DNA of 64,000 bases, taken from contig NZ_WNZW01000003.1 of NCBI RefSeq assembly GCF_009725165.1, positions 248,001 through 312,000 of the forward strand. The letters run 5' to 3'. The DNA comes from Paenibacillus woosongensis (GTDB lineage: Bacteria > Bacillota > Bacilli > Paenibacillales > Paenibacillaceae). This document shows positions 1 to 9,304 of the stretch, piece by piece. Each line of letters begins with the position of its first letter. The stretch's first letter is position 1. The position numbers and the translations under genes are program-made. Below the pieces are notes generated by a model, which saw only the letters and a list, made by a program, of their open reading frames with translations, ran no database searches and was not told where the DNA came from.

Positions 1-2
1 CA

Positions 3-1121
3 CTCGCTTTTATTGCGATTATAATAATTTCTATATTGCTGGACGAAATCGGATTTTTTGAATGGGCTGCGCTGCACATGTCCAGGCTGGCAAACGGCAG
101 CGGAAAATTGATGTTCGTCTATGTTATTCTGCTTGGCGCGCTGGTCGCCGCTTTATTCGCCAATGATGGAGCTGCCCTAATCCTTACACCGATCGTATTG
201 GCAATGGTCAGGGCGCTCAAGTTCGAGGACCGCATGGTCCTGCCATTTATTATGGCGAGCGGTTTTATTGCGGATACGGCCTCGCTGCCGCTTATTGTGA
301 GCAACCTGGTCAATATCGTGTCTGCGGATTACTTTGGAATCGGGTTCGGCGCCTATTTTATCAAAATGATCATACCCAATTTATTTTCAATTAGTGCTAG
401 TGTGCTCGTGTTGTACCTGTTCTACCGCAAACAAATTCCGGGCCATTATGACGAGGCACAGCTCAAGGAGCCAAAGGAAGCGATCCGGGATCCCCGAATG
501 TTCCGGTTATCCTGGCTTATCCTTGTTCTGCTGCTGGCGGCGTATTTATCCAGCGAGTTTATCGGCATTCCTGTATCGGCGGCGGCGGGGGTAGTGGCGG
601 TCATATTTATCATTGCTGCCCGGAAGAGCCCGGCCATACGGACATCCAAAGTCATCAAAGAAGCGCCCTGGTCCATTGTCGTCTTTTCCATCGGAATGTA
701 TGTCGTCGTATACGGGCTTCGCAACGCCGGATTAACCGATCAGCTCGGAAGCTGGATCCAGGCCGTTGCAGGTCAAGGGCTATACGCAGCCACGTTAGGC
801 ATGGGTCTGCTGGCGGCGCTGCTGTCATCGATGATGAATAATTTGCCTACGGTGATGATTGGCGCATTAGCGATAGATAGCACAAGTACAGTGGGGGTCA
901 TGAGAGAAGCGCTTATATACGCGAACGTGATCGGCTCGGATCTCGGTCCGAAAATAACACCGATCGGTTCCCTGGCTACCTTGCTATGGCTGCATGTGCT
1001 GTCCAAAAAGGGCATCAAAATTACATGGGGCCAGTATTTCCGGACCGGCATTATTCTAACGATTCCAACGCTAGTCATTACATTAACCGGACTCTATTTA
1101 TGGCTTTTATTTATAGGCTAG
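3..1121 (+). CDS. arsB: Arsenite efflux permease ArsB (5' end missing)
   Basis: Integral membrane arsenite/antimonite extruder. The frame is open to the first base of the window, so the start lies upstream; about 372 codons are visible against roughly 430 in complete ArsB, so only the first membrane segment or two are missing. Hydrophobic segments alternate with short loops. Recognisable ArsB stretches are [12 protein letters not shown] near the start and the C-terminal half containing MNNLPTVM and [19 protein letters not shown]. The stop is 49 bases before arsC, so both genes are probably one ars operon, normally led by an ArsR repressor that would lie outside the window. ArsB is distinct from the Acr3 type, which lacks these motifs. 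Confidence 0.93.
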   Translation, partial: LAFIAIIIISILLDEIGFFEWAALHMSRLANGSGKLMFVYVILLGALVAALFANDGAALILTPIVLAMVRALKFEDRMVLPFIMASGFIADTASLPLIVSNLVNIVSADYFGIGFGAYFIKMIIPNLFSISASVLVLYLFYRKQIPGHYDEAQLKEPKEAIRDPRMFRLSWLILVLLLAAYLSSEFIGIPVSAAAGVVAVIFIIAARKSPAIRTSKVIKEAPWSIVVFSIGMYVVVYGLRNAGLTDQLGSWIQAVAGQGLYAATLGMGLLAALLSSMMNNLPTVMIGALAIDSTSTVGVMREALIYANVIGSDLGPKITPIGSLATLLWLHVLSKKGIKITWGQYFRTGIILTIPTLVITLTGLYLWLLFIG

Positions 1122-1170
1122 AAGGCGCCAATTACTTAACTTTTATTAACTTCGGAAAGAGGAGTGCTAG

Positions 1171-1596
1171 ATGAACAATAAAAAAAGCGTATATTTCCTT
1201 TGTACGGGAAATTCATGCCGGAGTCAGATGGCAGACGGCTGGCTCCAGAAAATCGGCGGTGATCAGTTTGAAGTGTTCAGTGCGGGATTGGAGGCTCACG
1301 GATTGAATCCTCGTGCCGTTCAGGTCATGGAGGAGGCAGGTGTCGACATTAGCACTCACCGGTCAGAGGTGATTGATCCAGACATTCTAAAGCGTGCAGA
1401 TTATATTATTACGTTGTGCAGTCATGCGGACGATCACTGCCCGGCTGTTCCTAACCGAATTGGTGTGAAATGGCACTGGGGATTTGACGACCCCGCGAAG
1501 GCGACAGGAACCGAGGAAGAAATTATGCTTCGTTTTCGGGAAGTCAGGGATCAAATTAAGGCCCGCATTGAACGATTTGTTGCGGAAGGCCAGTAA
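1171..1596 (+). CDS. arsC: Arsenate reductase ArsC, thioredoxin-coupled type
   Basis: Reduces arsenate to arsenite for export by ArsB. 141 aa, low-molecular-weight phosphatase fold. The P-loop CTGNSCRS supplies catalytic Cys11 and Cys16. The second redox pair, Cys83 and Cys90 in [10 protein letters not shown], matches the Cys82/Cys89 pair of the B. subtilis enzyme with a one-residue offset, so electrons should come from thioredoxin rather than glutaredoxin. The start ATG follows AGAGGAG. It is the last gene of the ars unit and is followed by a strong hairpin. Confidence 0.97.
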   Translation: MNNKKSVYFLCTGNSCRSQMADGWLQKIGGDQFEVFSAGLEAHGLNPRAVQVMEEAGVDISTHRSEVIDPDILKRADYIITLCSHADDHCPAVPNRIGVKWHWGFDDPAKATGTEEEIMLRFREVRDQIKARIERFVAEGQ

Positions 1597-1627
1597 TGCC
1601 GGAATATGAGCGTTAGAAAAAAGATCT

Positions 1628-1653
1628 AAAGGCACCTCCAAGGTGCCTTTTTT
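1628..1653 (+). terminator. Rho-independent terminator of the ars operon
   Basis: AAAGGCACCT and AGGTGCCTTT form a perfect stem with a loop of about three bases and a run of T residues, 30 bases after the arsC stop. Confidence 0.92.
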
Positions 1654-1686
1654 GGTGTAACTTTATAAGGTAAAATGCGTACTACA

Positions 1687-1704
1687 TGATAAACGTTATT
1701 ATCA
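1687..1704. promoter_or_regulatory. Inverted repeat upstream of the Gfo/Idh gene, possible operator
   Basis: TGATAA, six bases, then TTATCA, lying 24 bases before the ATG at 1729. The arms resemble the GATAAT units of Fur-family boxes, but the spacing differs from the usual Fur 7-1-7 layout, so the regulator is not assigned. Confidence 0.35.
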
Positions 1705-1728
1705 ATTAACCATTAAGGAGGGAGCCAT

Positions 1729-2655
1729 ATGCGCATAGGGATCATCGGTCTGGGGGATATTGCGCGCAAAGCGTATCTGCCGGTCATAACAGCTATCGAA
1801 AATATAGAACTTGTATTGTGCACCCGCAATTCAGAGGTTCTCCACCAAACAGCAAATCAATATCGCATTGGTGAAACGGCTAATCGTCCTGAGCAATTAA
1901 TTGCTGCCGGGATAGATGCAGCGTTTATACATACAGCGACGGAATCGCATGCCGGGATCATTGAACTTCTGATCAGACATGGCATCCATGTATATGTAGA
2001 CAAACCTATTTCTTATAATTACGGGGAATCCGCCAGATTGGTAGAGCTGGCCGAATCCATGGGAGTTCAGCTAATGGTCGGGTTCAACCGGAGATATGCC
2101 CCGATGGTTGCGGACATGAAGGAACAGAACGATCGGCGTCTTGTTATTATGCAGAAAAATCGCGTGAATTTTCCCGATTTTGCACGCCGCTTCGTTTTGG
2201 ATGACTTTATTCATGTAGTCGATACAATTCGCTTCTTAGCGCCGGGGGAAATTAAGGACACCACAATTACAACTTATCAGCAAGATGGGAAGCTGTACCA
2301 TGTTACTCTGCAACTGGAGGGTGACGGTTTTACAAGCACAGCTATTATGAATCGCGATAACGGGATATCCGAAGAGACGCTCGAAGTGATGAGTCCGGGG
2401 AATAAATGGCTTATTGACGGTTTAAATACAACAAGACATTTTCATGCGGGCAAAGAGCAGCTGCTCAAATTCAACGACTGGGATCCGGTGCTTTACCGTA
2501 GAGGTTTCCATCAAATCATCAGTCATTTCCTGGACACTATCCGCAGCAATTCGGAGCTGGGTTTATCCGCGCGTGATGCGCTGGAAACGCATCGAATCTG
2601 TGAATTAGTCGTCAAGCATGCCGAAGAGCATGGTGCAGATATTTGGCATGGTTAG
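1729..2655 (+). CDS. Gfo/Idh/MocA family oxidoreductase
   Basis: 308 aa cytosolic NAD(P)-dependent dehydrogenase of sugars, inositols or related compounds. The N-terminal Rossmann fold begins with GIIGLGDIARKAYLP, followed by the family signature DKPISYNYGESARLVELAE around residues 94-112 in which the lysine of the DKP motif is the usual catalytic residue. The C-terminal half is the alpha/beta substrate domain. The true substrate cannot be read from sequence. The start follows AAGGAGGGAG. The stop is 43 bases before the coiled-coil gene, so the two may be co-transcribed. Confidence 0.88.
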   Translation: MRIGIIGLGDIARKAYLPVITAIENIELVLCTRNSEVLHQTANQYRIGETANRPEQLIAAGIDAAFIHTATESHAGIIELLIRHGIHVYVDKPISYNYGESARLVELAESMGVQLMVGFNRRYAPMVADMKEQNDRRLVIMQKNRVNFPDFARRFVLDDFIHVVDTIRFLAPGEIKDTTITTYQQDGKLYHVTLQLEGDGFTSTAIMNRDNGISEETLEVMSPGNKWLIDGLNTTRHFHAGKEQLLKFNDWDPVLYRRGFHQIISHFLDTIRSNSELGLSARDALETHRICELVVKHAEEHGADIWHG

Positions 2656-2698
2656 GCGATCGCCAACCGGGCACTTTTTTAGTAGGAGGAGATGCGTT

Positions 2699-3628
2699 AT
2701 GTATGAGGACATGAATGAGCGTTTAGCCGAGCTAAAAGAGAAAGGACGGAAAAAAGAGAAGTGGGAGAAGCGCCATCAACAATTGCAGAAAGAGCTCGCG
2801 GCGTTGGAGCGTGCAAGAGAAGAGGCTAGCCGGAGACTTGCTGCGGAAGAGAAGGACGTTAAGCAGTTGACCAGCTTGTCCTTATCCAATTTGCTGCATA
2901 CGATTCTTGGCAAAAAGACAGAGAAACTGGATCAAGAGCAGCGCGAGGTGGTCGAAGCTAAACTCAAATACGATGAAGCGAATCAGGCGGTGCAGCATAC
3001 CGAGCAGCAAATCGCTGCTGTCAAGAAGCAGCTGGCGGAAGTGAAATTCTGGAAGCTTGATTATGATCAAGTATTTGAGGCTAAGGAGCGTCAAGTGCTG
3101 CAGGAAAATGAGGAGCTGCGGACATTGGCGGAAGAACAGGCAGCCCTAAGTGTGCAGAACAAGGAGTTAGAAGAAGCGCTGCGGGCGGGACGCACGGTCG
3201 CTCACGATCTGGACAGCGCTGTTGACAAGCTGCTGTCAGCTAAAAATTGGGGTACCTATGATATGCTTGGCGGCGGCATGCTCTCGACGCATATGAAGCA
3301 CGGCCGTCTGGATGAGGCGATGGATTGTTTATACCGTGCCCAGAATAGTTTGCGGCATTTCGAGAAGGAGCTGCGGGACGTGGGCGAGCAGATGCCGGTT
3401 CATATCGAAATCAGCGGATTTCTTAAATTCTCCGACTATTTCTTTGACGGCTTCATTATGGATTGGATCGTGCAGGGTAAGATCAATGATATGCTGCATC
3501 AGGTGGAAGGTAAGCGGTCAGAGGTAAACAGAATACTGTCAGATCTAGCTGCATTGCAGCGCAAAGTCGGGACAGCGCTGGATTCCTCGCGGCGCAGATA
3601 TATCCAGACCATAGAGCAATATATATAG
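2699..3628 (+). CDS. Coiled-coil protein of unknown function
   Basis: 309 aa, hydrophilic, no signal peptide or membrane segment. Residues about 5-170 are almost continuous charged heptads rich in Glu, Lys, Gln and Ala, interrupted by a short section around SNLLHTILGKKTEKL. A second, more globular part (about residues 175-275) contains GTYDMLGGGMLSTHMKH and FLKFSDYFFDGFIMDW, and a short C-terminal helix follows. The reading frame continues upstream to 2618 inside the previous gene, but AGGAGGAGATGCGTT directly precedes the ATG at 2699, which was chosen. I recognise the type from Bacillales genomes as an uncharacterised protein and assign no function. Confidence 0.85.
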   Translation: MYEDMNERLAELKEKGRKKEKWEKRHQQLQKELAALERAREEASRRLAAEEKDVKQLTSLSLSNLLHTILGKKTEKLDQEQREVVEAKLKYDEANQAVQHTEQQIAAVKKQLAEVKFWKLDYDQVFEAKERQVLQENEELRTLAEEQAALSVQNKELEEALRAGRTVAHDLDSAVDKLLSAKNWGTYDMLGGGMLSTHMKHGRLDEAMDCLYRAQNSLRHFEKELRDVGEQMPVHIEISGFLKFSDYFFDGFIMDWIVQGKINDMLHQVEGKRSEVNRILSDLAALQRKVGTALDSSRRRYIQTIEQYI

Positions 3629-3640
3629 CACTATTCAAAA

Positions 3641-3673
3641 GGGACCGTGATCGCAGCAGCGATTCGCGGTCCC
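3641..3673 (+). terminator. Probable terminator after the coiled-coil gene
   Basis: GGGACCG at 3641 pairs with CGGTCCC ending at 3673, with an inner GATCGC/GCGAT stem. The trailing T run is interrupted (TTATTATT), so efficiency is uncertain. Confidence 0.6.
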
Positions 3674-3735
3674 TTATTATTGGCTAACGCACCTAGCCTT
3701 TAAATCAATTTCAAATGTGGTAAGCATAGCTTGAA

Positions 3736-4968
3736 TTATTTGCCTACAAGTCTTGGACGCACCAGGAACAAGTAGCTGCATATCGCGCCAAGCTCGGCGA
3801 TCGCTATGACGATGCCCAGCGGCACCGCGGTATGTTCACCGCCCAAACCAACGAGCGGGGCGACGGTAGCTCCAAGGATGTATGGGATTAGTCCGAGCAG
3901 AGCAGAGGCGCTGCCGGCAGCTTTTCCCTGACTTTGCATCGCCAGCGAGAAGCTTGATGTAGAGATGATTCCTACGCAGGATACGACTAAAAATAAAGGA
4001 ATCAGGACAGCGATCAGCTTGCCTCCTAGCAGTATCGCCGTTAATAGGCCTGTAGCGCCAATCAACGCCAGAGCCAGTCCGAACTGCAGCATCTTCGCTT
4101 CTTTGATTTTTCCTGCCAAACGGCCTGTAGTTTGGCTTGCAATGATAATGCCGACGCCGTTCATAGCAAAAATAAAGCTGTACATTTGTGGTGAAACCTC
4201 AAATACATTTTGCATAACGAAGGAGGAGCCGGATATGTATGCGAACATAGCAGCGGACACAAGGCCTTGTGTCAGGCAGAAGCCGATGAACAGACGGTCT
4301 CCGAGCAGCCGCTTAAAGGTTGTCCAAGTGGCAGCGAAGCCGCCGGACTGCCTGCGCTCCCTGGGAAGCGACTCGGGAAGTCCGAATAATACGGCGATCA
4401 TCATAACAACGCCGATCAAGGCTAATACTACGAATACGCCTCGCCAAGATGTAAACTGCAGCAGCTGCCCCCCAAAGATTGGAGCGAGAATCGGCGCAGC
4501 ACCATTAACGAGCATGAGGAGTGAGAAAAACTTCGTCAGCTCAGAACCGGAGTATAAATCGCGTACAACGGCGCGGGAAATTACGATTCCAGCCGAACCG
4601 GACAAGCCTTGGAGAAAACGCAGGGCAATAAGCGCCCAGGCCGAAGGCGCAAATACGCAAAGCAGCGAGCTTATCGCGTAAATGCAAAGGGAGATGATTA
4701 GCGGCGCGCGGCGACCGCGCACATCGCTCATCGGCCCTGCTGCCAATTGGCCCAGCGCGAGTCCAAGCAGGCAGGAAGTCAGGCTAAGCTGGGTAACGGA
4801 AGCTGTCGCATTTAGCTCTTCGGCGAGCTTGGGCAATGCGGGCAAATACATATCAAGCGAAAGCGGACCGAAGGCTGACAGACTGCCGAGAATAAAAGCC
4901 GTCTTCAAGCGGGCCGAACGGGATAAGGGATGCGAAGACGCCGAAGAATCGCTGGTTAATGAATTCAT
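3736..4968 (-). CDS. Bcr/CflA-type MFS multidrug efflux transporter
   Basis: About 410 aa drug:proton antiporter of the 12-helix Bcr/CflA group. Characteristic parts are SLDMYLPALP in helix 1, the loop motif GPMSDVRGRRAPLI between helices 2 and 3, and RFLQGLSGSAGIVISRAVVRD around helix 4-5. The frame extends upstream to 5010, but the ATG at 4968 is preferred because AAAGGGTG lies upstream of it, while the earlier starts have no ribosome site. Monocistronic. Likely substrates in the family are chloramphenicol, bicyclomycin or sulfonamides; which one applies here is unknown. Confidence 0.9.
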   Translation of the reverse strand: MNSLTSDSSASSHPLSRSARLKTAFILGSLSAFGPLSLDMYLPALPKLAEELNATASVTQLSLTSCLLGLALGQLAAGPMSDVRGRRAPLIISLCIYAISSLLCVFAPSAWALIALRFLQGLSGSAGIVISRAVVRDLYSGSELTKFFSLLMLVNGAAPILAPIFGGQLLQFTSWRGVFVVLALIGVVMMIAVLFGLPESLPRERRQSGGFAATWTTFKRLLGDRLFIGFCLTQGLVSAAMFAYISGSSFVMQNVFEVSPQMYSFIFAMNGVGIIIASQTTGRLAGKIKEAKMLQFGLALALIGATGLLTAILLGGKLIAVLIPLFLVVSCVGIISTSSFSLAMQSQGKAAGSASALLGLIPYILGATVAPLVGLGGEHTAVPLGIVIAIAELGAICSYLFLVRPRLVGK

Positions 4969-5236
4969 TGCTGTAGGAACACCCTTTCGAAACATAACGA
5001 TAATTTGCATAGTCTGACGTATAGACGCAGATTATTTCATTATACTATATCAATGAAAATAAGCGGCAAAAAGAATGCAATTCCGCCGAAAGTTCTTTTT
5101 GTCTGTTATACCGGACGTTTCACTTGTTTATAGATATAACAAAGCACATATCAGATTTAGTTGCAATTAAGGAAGAATGAATTATCCGCTTGCCGGCCCG
5201 ATTGGGCGTAGTCCGGATAAGGAGGCAGAATATATA

Positions 5237-6946
5237 ATGAAACCGAAATGGTGGAAAGAAAGCGTAGTATATCAAATTTACCCGATTAGCTTTAAAGACA
5301 GCAATGGCGACGGAATCGGCGATCTTAAAGGGATCATCTCCAAGTTGGACTATTTACAGGAGCTGGGGGTCAACGTCATTTGGCTTAGCCCCATTTACAA
5401 ATCCCCCGGCCATGACAATGGATATGACATCAGCGATTATTGCGATATTATGGAGCAGTTCGGCACGATGGAGGATTTTGACCGATTGCTTCAGGACATG
5501 CATTCCCGCGGGATGAAGCTCATGATGGATTTGGTACTGAACCATACCTCGCACAAACATCCATGGTTCATAGAATCCCGTCAGTCCAAAGATAATCCGA
5601 AAAGGGATTACTACATATGGCGGAAAGGGAAAAACGGTGGTCCGCCTAACAACTGGGAATCGTACTTCAGCGGCTCGGTCTGGGAGTATGATGAGCAGAC
5701 GGACGAATACTATTTGCATTTATATTCCAAGTACCAGCCGGATTTAAATTGGAACAATCCCATAGTAATCGATGAACTCCACAACATGGTGGAATGGTGG
5801 CTTAAAAAGGGAGTGGACGGTTTTCGTTTCGATGCGATATCACACATCGTCAAAGCCGAAGGCCTTCCGGACGCTGACAATCCTCATCAGACGAAGACGG
5901 TACGGGCCTATGAAATGTTCTCCAATCTGGAGAATGTCCATACCTTACTGCAAAATCTGCATGACAAAGTACTTTACTATTACGACATCATGACTGTCGG
6001 GGAAACGTCGGGACTCGGTCCGGAGCAAGCGCTGGATTATGTAGGAGACGGCCGGCGCGAATTGAATATGACTTTCCAGTTCGAACATATGTTCATAGAT
6101 GCCGCCTCTTCAGGGAGCGGTAAATGGAACGTCGTTCCCTGGAACCTGCTGGAGTTGAAAAAAATCATCAGCAACTGGCAAAACGTTCTCCACAACCGGG
6201 GCTGGAATGCGAATTACTGGTGTAATCATGACCAGCCGCGTTCTGTATCCCGTTTCGGGAACGATGTGCTGTACCGGGTGCCTTCGGCGAAAATGCTGGC
6301 CACCTTCATTCACACCCTGGAAGGCACGCCGTATATCTATCAGGGCGAAGAAATCGGAATGACAAACATTGCTTTCGAGTCTATCGACGATTACCGCGAT
6401 GTGGAGACGCTGAATTATTACGAGGAACAGCGCGATAGTGGAGTACCTGAAGAAGAAATCATGCAGGCTCTTCGCAAAAGGAGCCGGGACAACGCGAGAA
6501 CTCCAATGCAGTGGGATACGACTCCAAACGCTGGTTTTACTACGGGAACGCCCTGGATCAAAGTCAATTCCAACTATATGGAGATTAACGTAGCGGATGC
6601 GCTGAATGATCCCAATTCTATTTTTCATTATTACAAAAAGCTGATTCAGCTTCGCAAGCAGCACAAGGTTATCGTTTATGGCCGATATAAGCTGCTGCTG
6701 CCGCTTCATTCGGAAATATACGCTTACACTCGAACTCTGGATAACGATCAGTTGCTCGTAATCCTTAACTTTTTTGAACGGGAGCCGCTCTTTGAACTGC
6801 CGAAGGATGTATCACCCGAGGGAATGGAGTTACTCATTTCGAATTATCCCCCGGAAAAAAATGAGGATTTGTGTAAATTGAAGCTGCGGCCTTTTGAAGC
6901 AAGGGTATATTTGCAGCGTCTGCCCAAATCTGCGAATGAACAATAG
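5237..6946 (+). CDS. GH13 alpha-glucosidase (oligo-1,6-glucosidase family)
   Basis: 569 aa cytosolic exo-alpha-glucosidase that removes glucose from short malto- or isomalto-oligosaccharides. All GH13 regions are present: DLVLNHTS (region I), DGFRFDAISH with nucleophile Asp199 (II), TVGETSG with acid Glu256 (III) and CNHDQPR with Asp332 (IV). The residue after the nucleophile is Ala200. In GH13_31 enzymes Ala or Thr here goes with alpha-1,4 preference and Val with alpha-1,6, so an alpha-1,4 preference is inferred. The frame is open upstream to 5177, but AAGGAGGC lies just before the ATG at 5237. No transporter or regulator is adjacent. Confidence 0.93.
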   Translation: MKPKWWKESVVYQIYPISFKDSNGDGIGDLKGIISKLDYLQELGVNVIWLSPIYKSPGHDNGYDISDYCDIMEQFGTMEDFDRLLQDMHSRGMKLMMDLVLNHTSHKHPWFIESRQSKDNPKRDYYIWRKGKNGGPPNNWESYFSGSVWEYDEQTDEYYLHLYSKYQPDLNWNNPIVIDELHNMVEWWLKKGVDGFRFDAISHIVKAEGLPDADNPHQTKTVRAYEMFSNLENVHTLLQNLHDKVLYYYDIMTVGETSGLGPEQALDYVGDGRRELNMTFQFEHMFIDAASSGSGKWNVVPWNLLELKKIISNWQNVLHNRGWNANYWCNHDQPRSVSRFGNDVLYRVPSAKMLATFIHTLEGTPYIYQGEEIGMTNIAFESIDDYRDVETLNYYEEQRDSGVPEEEIMQALRKRSRDNARTPMQWDTTPNAGFTTGTPWIKVNSNYMEINVADALNDPNSIFHYYKKLIQLRKQHKVIVYGRYKLLLPLHSEIYAYTRTLDNDQLLVILNFFEREPLFELPKDVSPEGMELLISNYPPEKNEDLCKLKLRPFEARVYLQRLPKSANEQ

Positions 6947-6971
6947 CAACGACCGCGTTTCGCGGTCGTTG
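6947..6971. terminator. Hairpin between convergent genes
   Basis: CAACGACCGCG, three-base loop, CGCGGTCGTTG: a perfect stem directly after the alpha-glucosidase stop and before the end of the converging DUF2512 gene. There is no clear T run on either strand, so it may act as a bidirectional terminator or only protect the RNA end. Confidence 0.65.
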
Positions 6972-6982
6972 CGCATTGTCGC

Positions 6983-7342
6983 TCATTCCACTTTCATCTG
7001 CTTGTCCTGCTGAATTCCATTTCTGATAAGCCAGTCATGGTACACATACTCGAAGACAGTTACGGCGATCGTGGCGGTGAGCACCTCCATCAGCGTCATC
7101 GACCAGCCGTTGTTCGCTGCAAGCGCCCATATAAACAGGTAAGCTAGAACGGCATCAATCATCGTCGCCAAAGCATTGCTGGATCGGGGCAATACAAACA
7201 GATCAACCAATAAAAACGAGAAAATCGTCAGGCCAAAAGCTGTTAACAGCGCGGGGAAAAACGAGGCATTGCTCATCAGCATAAAGAGCCCTACAAGGAT
7301 GATGCAGCTCCAGACGATTTTGACAACAATCCGTTTGGTCAT
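6983..7342 (-). CDS. DUF2512 (YndM-like) membrane protein
   Basis: 119 aa with four predicted membrane helices and a short charged C-terminus. The middle section FSFLLVDLFVLPRSSNALAT followed by a helix with the pattern DAVLAYLFIWAL is characteristic of DUF2512 proteins of Bacillales. Function unknown in the family. The frame is open to 7405, but GAGGAGG precedes the ATG at 7342 at normal distance. Head-to-head with the flavoprotein gene at 7438. Confidence 0.82.
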   Translation of the reverse strand: MTKRIVVKIVWSCIILVGLFMLMSNASFFPALLTAFGLTIFSFLLVDLFVLPRSSNALATMIDAVLAYLFIWALAANNGWSMTLMEVLTATIAVTVFEYVYHDWLIRNGIQQDKQMKVE

Positions 7343-7437
7343 CGTGTCCTCCTCATCAAGATGTATACTCATGATTCCCAGCATGTCCCGCAAGATATTC
7401 AGCAACTGCCGAAATCTAAATGAAGGAGTTTATGTTT

Positions 7438-8397
7438 ATGCCGCAGGATTGCATTATTGTCGGAGGAGGAATCGCTGGGCTGCAGGCCGCGATCCAACTA
7501 GGCCGTTATTCCGCTTATGATGTTCTGGTCGTTGACGCTGGGGAGGGCAGATCTACGCTTTGCCGCGGTTATCACAATATTCTAGGCTGGCCAGAGGGAA
7601 TATCGGGACAAGAATTACGTGCAAGAGGAAGGCATCAGGCTGAGAGCACTGGTGTTCGCTTTGCTCGGGACAGGATCGTAACAGCGGCTCGAACCGCAGC
7701 CGGAACGATACTTCTTGAAGGGGAAACGGGACAAACATACGAGACCTATACGACGCTGCTAGCGACAGGAGTGAGCGATCGCATTCCCGAAATTCCTGGG
7801 CTTGTTCCGCTGCTCGGAAGCAGCGTATATATTTGCCCGGATTGCGACGGATATGAAATTGAAGGCAAGCGTACCGTTTTAATGGGAGCCGGAGATGCCG
7901 GTGCCAATATGGCGCTTCTGTTGGCAGAACGCACAAACAGTCTGACTTATGTGAACCATGAATCTTCCCGTATATCTCCAGAGCTGCTGGAACAGATGGG
8001 TCATGCAAGTATTTCTTATATCGAGGCGGCGGTTGTGGAAATACACTCAGCTGCGGAAGGGCAAATTGAGCAGGTCATACTTCATGACGGTACTGTTCTG
8101 CCCGCCGAACGTGGATTTATTGCTTTTGGCGGAAACAAGGTTCATTCTGAGCTCGCCAGGCAGCTTGGGGCCGTTCTTAGTGATAACGGCCATGTGGAAA
8201 GTGATCCGCGAAGCAAGCAGACGAGTGTGGATAACGTATGGGCCGCCGGCGATATCGCCTTGCACGCGGAGCAGGCCACCGTGGCGATGGGCGAAGGTTC
8301 GATCGCCGCGATATGGATCAATAAAGCCTTGCGGGCGCAGAAAGGAAAATTCGATCAACGTAAATCATATAATGGTGGTATAATAAGGACAACATAA
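7438..8397 (+). CDS. Thioredoxin-reductase-like FAD/NAD(P) oxidoreductase
   Basis: 319 aa, two-dinucleotide-binding-domain flavoprotein. FAD motif [10 protein letters not shown] starts near residue 9, the redox-active disulfide is Cys133-Pro-Asp-Cys136 in CPDCDGYE, the NAD(P) motif is [10 protein letters not shown], and WAAGDI closes the FAD site. The disulfide motif differs from the CATC or CAVC of true TrxB, and no thioredoxin gene is adjacent, so the partner is unknown. Three ATGs lie close together; AAGGAG at 7423 is nine bases before the ATG at 7438, which was chosen over 7420 and 7432. An ABM-domain gene follows 38 bases downstream. Confidence 0.87.
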   Translation: MPQDCIIVGGGIAGLQAAIQLGRYSAYDVLVVDAGEGRSTLCRGYHNILGWPEGISGQELRARGRHQAESTGVRFARDRIVTAARTAAGTILLEGETGQTYETYTTLLATGVSDRIPEIPGLVPLLGSSVYICPDCDGYEIEGKRTVLMGAGDAGANMALLLAERTNSLTYVNHESSRISPELLEQMGHASISYIEAAVVEIHSAAEGQIEQVILHDGTVLPAERGFIAFGGNKVHSELARQLGAVLSDNGHVESDPRSKQTSVDNVWAAGDIALHAEQATVAMGEGSIAAIWINKALRAQKGKFDQRKSYNGGIIRTT

Positions 8398-8435
8398 CAA
8401 ATAATGCTTCTTTCGAGCTGGTTAGGGGGGATAGA

Positions 8436-8738
8436 ATGATCCTTGAAGTAGCCGAGCTGCATGTGAAGCCAGGAACGATTAATGACTTTGAGAGCAGCTT
8501 TCGGCAAGCGTCCAAAATCATTTCGGGCATGCCAGGGTATATCGACCATGAGCTGCATAAATGTGTTGAGGAAGAGAATAAGTACATTCTTCTCGTCAAA
8601 TGGCGGTCGATTACCGATCATGAGGTCGGATTCAGGAAATCGGAGCAGTATCAGGAATGGAAGGCGCTGCTTCATCATTTCTACGACCCGTTTCCCGTAG
8701 TCCAGCACTATGTTCAGATCAAGCAGCTTATTGATTAA
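8436..8738 (+). CDS. Antibiotic biosynthesis monooxygenase (ABM) domain protein
   Basis: 100 aa single-domain ferredoxin-like barrel. The pattern begins with [19 protein letters not shown], has [10 protein letters not shown] in the second strand, and [17 protein letters not shown] followed by [11 protein letters not shown] near the end, as in small ABM/YgiN-type proteins that act as quinol or polyketide monooxygenases or in some cases haem-degrading enzymes. The Asn of IsdG-type haem monooxygenases is not evident, so a haem role is not supported. AGGGGGGAT precedes the start. Likely co-transcribed with the upstream flavoprotein and downstream DinB gene (gap 17 bases). Confidence 0.85.
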   Translation: MILEVAELHVKPGTINDFESSFRQASKIISGMPGYIDHELHKCVEEENKYILLVKWRSITDHEVGFRKSEQYQEWKALLHHFYDPFPVVQHYVQIKQLID

Positions 8739-8755
8739 TTTAAGGGGGCTAGTCC

Positions 8756-9226
8756 ATGGGGGAGATTATTTTTAGTCAATTGGAATTTATTCGCGGTCAG
8801 ACAGTAAAAATGGTTCAGGGTTTATCAGAGGAACAGGCTGATATTATACCTGCCAAGTTCCGCAACAATATTCGCTGGAATCTTGGGCATATCGCCTTTG
8901 TACAGGACGCATTTGCATTTCAGCTAAACGGACGCCCTTCGCTGATATCAGCCCAATATAGAAGTTTTTTTGCGAACGGGACATCTCCGGAAAACTGGAC
9001 GGAAGACGTGCCAAAGCTAGCAGATATCGTTGAGGTCCTGGAGCAGCAGCCGAAGCAGATTGCTTCGATATTAGCGGGAAATCTGGACGAACGTGTTAGT
9101 AAGCCATATACGACCTCGTCGGGCTTTACGCTGGAAACGGTCGAAGCATTTTTGAATTTCACCCTTTATCATGAAGGGATGCACTTTAGCGCCATTAAGA
9201 TGTATAAGAAATTGATCCAAAGCTAG
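8756..9226 (+). CDS. DinB superfamily protein (DinB_2)
   Basis: 156 aa four-helix bundle. The three metal-binding histidines typical of DinB/YfiT proteins can be placed in NLGHIAFVQD near residue 44, in LYHEGMHFSAI near residues 138-143 (two His), giving the expected geometry. These enzymes include bacillithiol or mycothiol transferases, but most DinB_2 members have no assigned substrate. AAGGGGGC precedes the ATG. The stop codon lies inside the first arm of the following terminator. Confidence 0.87.
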   Translation: MGEIIFSQLEFIRGQTVKMVQGLSEEQADIIPAKFRNNIRWNLGHIAFVQDAFAFQLNGRPSLISAQYRSFFANGTSPENWTEDVPKLADIVEVLEQQPKQIASILAGNLDERVSKPYTTSSGFTLETVEAFLNFTLYHEGMHFSAIKMYKKLIQS

Positions 9227-9247
9227 CCTGCGAGGCTAGCTATTTTT
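9221..9247 (+). terminator. Rho-independent terminator after the DinB gene
   Basis: AGCTAGCC, five-base loop, GGCTAGCT, then ATTTTT. The DinB stop codon is part of the first arm. Confidence 0.9.
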
Positions 9248-9304
9248 AATTTTTTTTGATATCTTTGGTTGGATTGGGAACTGATACGGATAGGAGCAGC
9301 ATTA

